In this document: in pieces, positions 57,890 to 64,000 of the stretch
Layout of the letters: each line of letters begins with the position of its first letter
Position numbering within the stretch: the first letter of the stretch is position 1
Assembly (NCBI GenBank): GCA_911728435.2
Contig: OU452199.1
Span: 496,001-560,000, forward strand
Direction of reading: 5' to 3'
DNA length: 64,000 nucleotides
Source: Apoderus coryli
Lineage: Eukaryota > Arthropoda > Insecta > Coleoptera > Attelabidae
Translations under genes and position numbers: made by a program
Notes under the pieces: model-generated
The model's database searches: none
Told to the model about the DNA's origin: nothing
What the model saw: only the letters and a program-made list of their open reading frames with translations

Positions 57890-58605
57890 AATCCTTACAG
57901 CGCTTAACGTCGGATTCTGATTGCATTTTTTCAACTGTTCTTTTAGACTGCCCCAAACCAATTCTATCGGATTGAATATGCAGTAATATGGAGCTAAACG
58001 TAAATATACTATCGCCGTGTGTTCCGCAGATATGGTCTATAACGTATTCTTTTTTAAAATTGTATCATAAACTTTAATATATTCTCCTTTTTTGTATTAT
58101 TATTAGGTTTTTTATTTAACATTTGCGAATGATAAGACGCATTATCCATAACGATAACTGAACTTGGAGGAATATTAGGTAATAGCTGTTCAGCAAACCA
58201 TTTTTCAAACAAATTTGCGGCCATGTCATCGTGGTAGTCCGCAGAAGACTGTCTTATGTTTTTGGCCGACAAGAGCAGTGCGTTGGGTACGAACCCATTT
58301 TCACTTCGCGCATGTAGGATTATAACCCGTTTTCTCCTTGAACATGGAGCATTTAAAGTACAATTTTCAGTCATGTCTGTACTTCACAGTATCATGCGTA
58401 TCAAACCACGTCTCGTCAAGATATATTATTCGCCCAGTTTATTCGAAATCATTTCCAAAGTAGGGACTTTATATTCTTTATAAAAATTATGAATTGTTCT
58501 TCGAATACATTCCTTTGAGGCATCGTCAATATTTTTATATATTTGATTTTTCTGTTTTCTTCTAACAGAGTGATCTACAACAACCCCTTTTCTAATAACT
58601 AGATC
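57890..58605 (-). pseudogene. IS630/Tc1/mariner-superfamily transposase (DDE) pseudogene
   Basis: The minus strand from about 58605 reads DLVIRKGVVVDHSVRRKQKN, ECIRRTIHNFYKEYKVPTL and, in another frame, IIYLDETWFDTHDTVKYRHD with the first Asp. The frame 58374-58054 carries RRKRVIILHARSENGFVPNA, DYHDDMAANLFEKWFAEQLL and SSVIVMDNASYHSQMLNKK with the second Asp. A further frame ends YYCIFNPIELVWGSLKEQLK with the Glu. All three catalytic positions are visible but spread over several frames. A non-LTR fragment abuts it on the right, and N-terminal sequence (IIKRKFELTKIP) may continue at 59170-59270. Confidence 0.75.
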
Positions 58606-59165
58606 AATAGTAAATAAATAAATTATAACTTTATTGTCATAAAGAATTACACTTTCTTGTAGACAAAGTCAGGTAATTAAAAAAAATACAGTTAAAAAAT
58701 TACAACATAGACACAAGTGTGCAATCATCATATTAAATAAATAAAAAACAAAAATATAAATGTAAAATTACAAACATATACACATAACAATACAATAAAC
58801 AATAGATCCATACAACAATACAAAACATGGGCACTACCAGACATAACAAACGTGAGCCCAACATAACAGTGTTAAGAAAAAAGTAAGTAAGTAAGTAAGT
58901 AAGTGTGCGCGCTGGAGCAATCTCGTAGGATAACGGTGAACAGATGGAGCAGACGAAGATATAATCTGCAAGTTTCTATGCAGGAGACATACAGTTTCTA
59001 ATATAAATAATGAAGTGAGTGTTAATATTTGATGTTTCTTAAACAGTTCTCTACAACTTGCTCCTACAGCAACCCTACACAGATAGCGGATTGCCCGTTT
59101 CTGTAAAATAAAGACACCTTTGAATAAAGCTCGACTGCATGAACCCCAGAAGGCTATACCGTATC
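58606..59165 (-). pseudogene. Non-LTR 3' fragment, family C copy 3
   Basis: The stretch 58903-59100 is nearly identical to 23785-23960, the C-terminal coding region of family C. The piece between (58610-58880) is A-rich 3' UTR ending in a taaataaataaatta tail at the left. An (aagt)n microsatellite at 58881-58904 interrupts the coding part, so the last 60 or so residues are missing. Confidence 0.75.
58881..58904 (+). repeat. (aagt)n microsatellite
   Basis: Six copies of aagt at the join between 3' UTR and coding sequence in the family C fragment. Confidence 0.9.
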
Positions 59166-59650
59166 TCAGATGTGATTAGTAGAAACCGGAATCTTAGTTA
59201 ATTCAAACTTTCTTTTTATAATAAGTGTATGTCCAATATTTTCAGACCTTAACTGATGATAAATATTTTTGCTCATATAAATATTGATGCTAAAACTCCC
59301 AACGTGTTCCGCTCGTGTCGTATACCATAATAACGTATCCTATACAATGTCACTGTATACAGTGACGGAAAAAGTTTCATCCACTTGAGGTGTGATTAAA
59401 AATTATTATGTAATTTGATAGATCTTCTTAAATTTTATTAATCTAAGAAAAACTATTGAACAGATCATGGTTACAATATTCTGCCACCGTGTTTTACTGT
59501 AGGATACAAATTTTCTTCGTAAATTCCACATTAAGTCTTCGCCATACCATATGATATTCATCCGATTATATTTAGATTAATCTGAGAATATTTATCAAGT
59601 TTTCTTGGGTATTGGGACTAAATGAAACTCAGTAATTCTGAATTTTAAAT
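59166..59650. other. Noncoding DNA, possible transposase N-terminus at 59170-59270
   Basis: On the minus strand a piece reads IGHTLIIKRKFELTKIPVS, which would suit the N-terminus of the neighbouring transposase. The sequence cactgtatacagtgacgg at about 59349-59366 is palindromic and looks like a Tc1/mariner end. Both are weak calls. Confidence 0.35.
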
Positions 59651-59656
59651 TCTATT

Positions 59657-59691
59657 GCAACGTTTCGTGCAATATGTGCACATCATCAGGC
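59657..59691 (-). ncRNA. Hammerhead ribozyme motif of a Penelope-like element
   Basis: On the minus strand the core ctgatga (59683-59689) is followed by stem II gtgca/tgcac (59681-59677 with 59671-59667) and gaaa (59666-59663). A minimal stem III (acgt) comes next, with cleavage after gtt at 59659. Stem I is weak (two or three pairs). It lies about 350 bp 3' of the GIY-YIG endonuclease stop, where Penelope-like elements are known to carry such ribozymes. Confidence 0.75.
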
Positions 59692-60041
59692 TAAAAAAAA
59701 AACATAAAACCTCAATAAACTAAAAGTTAAATAAATAAAAATAAACATTCAACAAAAGGACGATGACCAAACATACTAACATAAGATTTTGAAAAATTAG
59801 ATTACAGTCACACAGAGTCTAATACCTACCATAGAAAATCTGGTCAAATTCCCTAAAAATATTTTTAACATTGTTTGCGAACCTATAACAGCTAAATAAA
59901 ACAAAATATAATGAAATTAATATCTACAGTGTCAATGAGAGATGGGAATTCTCTCACCACACTGATTATAAAAAAGTAAGTAGATAAAATAGATATTTTA
60001 AAAGAACGAAAGTAACTCATAGGCGTAGGTCAACTATTTTG

Positions 60042-60600
60042 TTATGTTTTAATTAAGTTAGTGTAAATGACACTCCAACCGTTAATGTCTCTCTGATTAT
60101 TAATGGCATCAGGCTCCTTATTAATGTACACCATTTCCTTGAAGAGTCTCGATCTTTCTTTGTGTTCAATGCCCAATATCACATAGTTTTCAAAATCAAA
60201 TAAGTTCCTCGTATCACTATGATGTTCAGAAAGAGCGGTACAACTTTTTTTGTAGCGACAATCTATACAATGTTGATTGATACGATCGTTGATATAGTTT
60301 TCCGTTTGACCAATATATTTACCTGAACATTGTGTACAAGGTATTTGGTATATAACATCACACATATGTTTCTTCTTTGGTCTGTCTTGAAGTTTACTGA
60401 ACAAGGATCGTGTCGTTTTCTTGTAATACGGGCCAATAGACACTAAATCTGACTTTAATATGTTGCTAAGTCTATGGAAAACACCCGGTATATATATCAG
60501 TGGTAACCTGATCAACGGTAACGTGTTTTGATTGTCATTTTGTACTGCTCTATCTCAGATTCGGTGTTCATTGAAGATCTTGTTCAACAAACTCACAGAT
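60042..60600 (-). pseudogene. Penelope-like element, GIY-YIG endonuclease end of the ORF
   Basis: The minus frame 60515-60042 (157 codons) reads RLPLIYIPGVFHRLSNILKS, then SLFSKLQDRPKKKHMCDVIY. The endonuclease follows with IPCTQCSGKYIGQTENYIND and RINQHC, where Y-IGQT is the second half of GIY-YIG. Then come CTALSEHHSDTRNLFDFENY and KEMVYINKEPDAINNQRDIN, which hold the conserved His and Glu region. This is the C-terminal domain of Penelope-like retroelements, which join a telomerase-like reverse transcriptase to this endonuclease. The reverse transcriptase is not recognisable upstream, so the copy is truncated. Confidence 0.88.
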
Positions 60601-61571
60601 TAGACATTATTTATTAGGAGACGTTTTAAGATTGTCAGATTGTTTTCTATCATTACCCCAATAGTTTTGCCAGTCCCTGTAGTTACTTTTCTTATAAGAC
60701 GGCTTCTTTTGGCATGATTTATATATACGAGGGAGAATTGTATCAAAAAAACGCTGAATTCGATGCCCATTTCTAATCTAAAGAGGCATGGGAACGGATA
60801 GCCTCGGTAGAATCATTAAATTTATTATATTATACATTAACTTTGGATATAACACAAGTTTAATTAAATTTAACGCAAAAAATTATTCGTAGCGTTGAAA
60901 ATTGTTAAAAACAAAACAAAATAATTGTTGTTAGATAATAACATAAGTCTATTTATTAGTGAAACCAACAATTTTTATTGAAACTGTAAAAGAAAATGCT
61001 ACGTAAGAAATAATATGCGAAATATAGGTACAACGATTATCAAAAGAATGTTGACTGCTCGGTTGTAAATCCATAATTGGAATGTTTTTTGTATCGTTAT
61101 TTAATAGTAATTACTTTTTGGCCTGGGGAATTTGCGTGAAATTATTGATAAATATCTCCAGTTGTGCCAACTAATTAGTGTAGTATGTAATATGTTTCTA
61201 CCTATTTTTATAATTTTTTTTCATAATAGCGAAATATTTATGTATAGGTAATAAAGATTTCTCTTTCTATAAATTCGATAACTTTTGCTGTATTATGGAA
61301 ATAGTTCCGGATCCTACAAGTTGTGATGATTGCGTAGTTATAAATCGTCACCTTTAAACTTTTGTTGGTAACAGTGATACCAATCCTGAAATCGTCGCTA
61401 ATATTACTGCAAAATGCCTTCGTATAATCATCGTGTTTTGGAATTTTCTTCGAAAAACACAACTCGTTACCCGTATAATCTTCAACAAACCGATTTCTTT
61501 TGCTTACATTACCATTACCTTCTTTGAACACTATATCTCTATAAATGTATTTACAATTTTATGAGCGGAAT
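60601..61571. other. Noncoding DNA, one unidentified minus frame
   Basis: A minus frame at 61531-61238 (97 codons; begins MFKEGNGNVSKRNRFVED) is not recognised. Sequence at 60640-60780 may be the degenerate linker of the Penelope element. Nothing else seen. Confidence 0.35.
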
Positions 61572-62905
61572 CCTTAAATCCAACCACAAACCATATCGAA
61601 AGCCACAGCGGCCATATGGACGTGTCACAGGCTACTCGGTAGGACTTCGGGGCTAAAGCCAAAGCTCACATACTGGGTGTACTAAACAGTCATTAAACCC
61701 ATGGTTACATACGCCTCATTAGTATGGTGGCCAAAAGTCATTATTAAGCATACACAATGCCGTCTTCAAAAGTTGCAACGGCTTGCATGTTTAGGAATAA
61801 CAGGGGCAATGCGAACTTGCCCCACAGCAGCGATGGAAACGTTGCTGCATCTAATACCTTTGCCTGTCCTAGTCAAAAAAGAGGCAGCAATTAGCGCTCT
61901 GAAACTGGCACAGGGACACATGGGAATCCTGAATCTAATACCTTTGGATTCAGGAAGAAATCCGTCGGACGCTTTGCCACGCGAACATGATTTTGAAATC
62001 CCATTTGAAGTGGTCATTGCAGACTGTCAAAATTGGTTAAATGGGGAACCACGATTCCCAGAAAACACATCCGTTTGGTATACGGACGGTTCAAAAGGAA
62101 TAGAAGGGAACACAGGCATGGGAGTATACGGGCCAAATTGCAGGCTCTCTGAATCTCTCGGGAAAAGTCCCACTATATTCCAAGCAGAGATCAACGCTAT
62201 TAATCGTTGTGCTCAAGAATGCCTGCAGAGAGGCATCCCGGAACGGCAGATCAATATTATGTCAGACAGTCAAGCTGCGTTAAAAGCACTGAGGTCTTAC
62301 ACCTTCACGTCAAAGCTAGCATGGGAATGCAAACAGACCCTAAAGCAACTGGCAGCTCAGGGGAAAAGATTACTCTGACATGGGTGCCAGGATATGAAGG
62401 CATAGAGGGGAACGAAGCGGCGGATCAACTTGCAAAAGAGGGCGCAAACGCTCTGTTCTGCGGCCCGGAACCCATCTTTGGCCTTCCAAAAAGCCATATG
62501 AAGGAAGAACTTCGGAGATGGGAAAAGGAACAACTTAGGTCCTACTGGAGAAACACTCCAGGCCTAAGACAATCAAAAAGGTTTGTCAAACCTTCAGATG
62601 CCGACGCAGGGAAGCTTATCCAACTGGAGAGAAGCGACCTAAGGCGAATTACAGGCCTTTTTACGGGACACCACCCAGTGAAGTACCATCTCAAAAAGAT
62701 GGGCCTAACCGAGGACGACACTTGTCGGCTTTGCGAAGACGCAACAGAGACAACAGAACACGTGCTCTGCGAATGCATGGCACTTTTCTGCAAAAGGCTA
62801 AAACACCTTGGAGGGGTGACCCTAACACCCGACAAGGCAAGGAATTTAGCCCGCAGAGAAATCATCAACTTTATGAAAAGTGTGGGAATGCTGGGCAATT
62901 CATAG
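61572..62905 (+). pseudogene. LOA/I-like non-LTR fragment with RNase H domain
   Basis: The + strand begins at the reverse transcriptase C-terminus (VTYASLVWWPKVIIKHTQCR). The RNase H domain follows: VWYTDGSKGIEGNTGMGVYG (first Asp), FQAEINAINRCAQECL (Glu) and INIMSDSQAALKALRS (Asp). A frame shift at about 62370 leads to ITLTWVPGYEGIEGNEAADQ, in which the usual His (PGH) is Tyr. The C-terminal region repeats that of 13530-13870 and has the cluster CRLCEDATETTEHVLCEC, ending MLGNS at 62905. It is 5' truncated. The RNase H identifies the I/LOA/R1 side of the non-LTR tree. Confidence 0.82.
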
Positions 62906-63318
62906 ATTAGAGTCATTCACAAAAGATCTTCTGCAGGTCGAAGTGAGGGGAGGCCAAACCGCCTAAACGACTCCGAAAAACAATCTTCAAATCTACAATC
63001 TAAATCGAACCACGATAAGGACCTACTTTCAGTCTGACAAGTTCCTGATCCTGAAAATCAACTGTTACATCATCATCTTGTGTTTTCATGTGTTTTCAAT
63101 TTGTAGTTTTGTTGCAAAGCTGCCCGATATAATTTAACAATTAGCTTCTCTAAGCGATGACCGATTTTCGTTAAAACAGCCAGTATACATAGATGGAATG
63201 GTTTCCATATATACAGTATGTCCCCGGATAGAGTACTCAAAATGAGAAATAGACCCAAAATTAAATATTCTTGAAATAAAAGTCGACCTCCACACAATAA
63301 ATTTTAATAAATATCTCC
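62906..63318. other. 3' flank of the LOA-like fragment and noncoding DNA
   Basis: The first 150 bp may be 3' UTR of the LOA-like element. The rest shows no gene. The block tgtggaggtcgac (minus strand, about 63280-63293) resembles the outer end block of the ribozyme palindromes. Confidence 0.4.
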
Positions 63319-63335
63319 AACAAATTACATTTGTC

Positions 63336-63376
63336 ACCATACATGTTTCGCAGCTCCGGGCCGCATCATCAGTGGT
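63336..63376 (-). ncRNA. Hammerhead ribozyme motif (left arm)
   Basis: Core ctgatga is seen as tcatcag at 63366-63372 and gaaa as tttc at 63346-63349. Stem II is gcggc/gctgc (one G-U pair) with loop ccgga. Stem III is the self-complementary acatgt. Cleavage is expected after gta. Stem I is acca/tggt. Confidence 0.8.
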
Positions 63377-63940
63377 TATAAGAGATTCTTACGAAAAGCT
63401 ATGTTATTTAACTTAGTTAGTACATATTATTTTTGGGAAACTTATTTATCAACTCATTGCGTGAAAAAACTTTTTTTAAGTCATAAAATAAAAAGTTATT
63501 GTTAAATTAAGTATCGTTATTAAACATTTAAAACTAAAAAACTAAGGAACTCAAAACTCACATCATATCTAATGTAAGTTTCATGATATTTTTCTTTTTT
63601 AAATTATTGAAAAACCAAAATTTCTCAACAATGTTGTTGTGTGAAATTGCAATCAATCAAGTGCGTATACTGTTGTAGAGAAATTTTGGTTTTTCAATGA
63701 TTTATAAAAAGAAGAAGAAGAAGAATATCATGAAACTTACATTAGAAATGATGTGAGTTTTGAGTTTTGAGTTCTTTAGTTTTTTAGTTTTAAATGTTTA
63801 ATAACGATACTTAATTTAACAATAACTTTTTATTTTATGACTTAAAAAAAGTTTTTTCACGCAATGAGTTGATAAATAAGTGTCCCAAAAATAATATGTA
63901 CTAAGTTAAATAACATAGCTTTTCATAAGAATCTCTTATA

Positions 63941-63981
63941 ACCACTGATGATGCGGCCCGGAGCTGCGAAACATGTATGGT
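63941..63981 (+). ncRNA. Hammerhead ribozyme motif (right arm)
   Basis: Stem I pairs acca (63941-63944) with tggt (63978-63981). Core ctgatga is 63945-63951. Stem II pairs gcggc (63953-63957) with gctgc (63963-63967). gaaa is 63968-63971, stem III acatgt, and cleavage is expected after gta at 63977. Identical in core and stems to the left-arm motif. Confidence 0.82.
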
Positions 63982-64000
63982 GTATGTAATGTAATTTGTT

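Larger units (their letters stand above)
63319..64000. mobile_element. Second palindromic element with a hammerhead ribozyme in each arm (runs off the window)
   Basis: Arms 63319-63635 and 63670-64000 are reverse complements with few mismatches around a spacer of about 35 bp. Each arm has a hammerhead motif close to its outer end. An (aag)n run at about 63710-63725 disturbs the right arm. No protein is encoded. The right end lies at or beyond the window edge. Confidence 0.82.

Noticed and set aside
57277..59366. cacactgtata and cactgtatacagtg as paired TIRs of the DDE transposase at 57890
   Set aside because: The orientation of the left sequence is wrong for an element lying between them, and the match is too short.
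1..64000. CRISPR array, bacterial operon or phage system
   Set aside because: No regularly spaced direct repeats with unique spacers and no prokaryotic genes. Introns and retroelements show the window is eukaryotic.

Overview
This window is eukaryotic and looks like a piece of an insect nuclear genome, possibly a beetle. The reasons are the exon-intron structure of its one clear host gene, the AT-rich noncoding DNA, and the mix of mobile elements: CR1/Jockey-, RTE-, R1- and LOA-like non-LTR elements, Penelope, Gypsy, BEL/Pao, Tc1/mariner, Crypton-like and Helentron-like. The species cannot be fixed by reading alone. There is no bacterial operon, CRISPR array, rRNA gene or tRNA gene that I can support.

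The backbone is a single host gene on the + strand, an RGK-family small GTPase (Rad/Gem/Rem/Rgk type). Its eight coding exons run from 14398 to 39112. With the splice sites I chose, the exons total 1905 nt (634 codons plus a stop), and every phase matches across all seven introns. The GTPase fold lies in exons 5-8, with an RGK-type C-terminus. Introns 3 (11 kb), 5 (7.9 kb) and 7 (3.2 kb) are swollen by mobile elements. A decayed, intronless copy of the snoRNP gene Nop56 lies antisense in intron 3 (18420-20042).

Region by region: 1-14 kb is upstream DNA with a Crypton-like remnant, large palindromes, one hammerhead ribozyme motif, two non-LTR elements, a LOA-like fragment and mariner remnants. 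14-39 kb is the RGK gene with its TE-filled introns, including a Helentron-like tandem-repeat element, the Nop56 retrocopy, RTE- and R1-like fragments, a rearranged Gypsy element, an RTE element split by a nested Jockey-like insertion, and a non-LTR element whose reading frame is interrupted by a 1.2 kb GT-rich minisatellite. 39-64 kb is almost entirely transposons: nested MITEs, a Tc1 element with intact TIRs and TA duplication, a third copy of the first non-LTR family, a BEL/Pao integrase, a DDE transposase pseudogene, a Penelope-like GIY-YIG endonuclease and a LOA-like RNase H fragment.

The most unusual signal is a set of type I hammerhead ribozyme motifs with very short stem III. One lies just 3' of the Penelope endonuclease, as known for Penelope-like elements. 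The others lie in long, nearly perfect palindromes at 48063-48578 and 63319-64000, with one ribozyme in each arm on opposite strands. A related single ribozyme lies in the loop of a palindrome at 2627-4086. These three loci share an end motif downstream of the ribozyme and look like one family of small hairpin elements carrying ribozymes in both arms.
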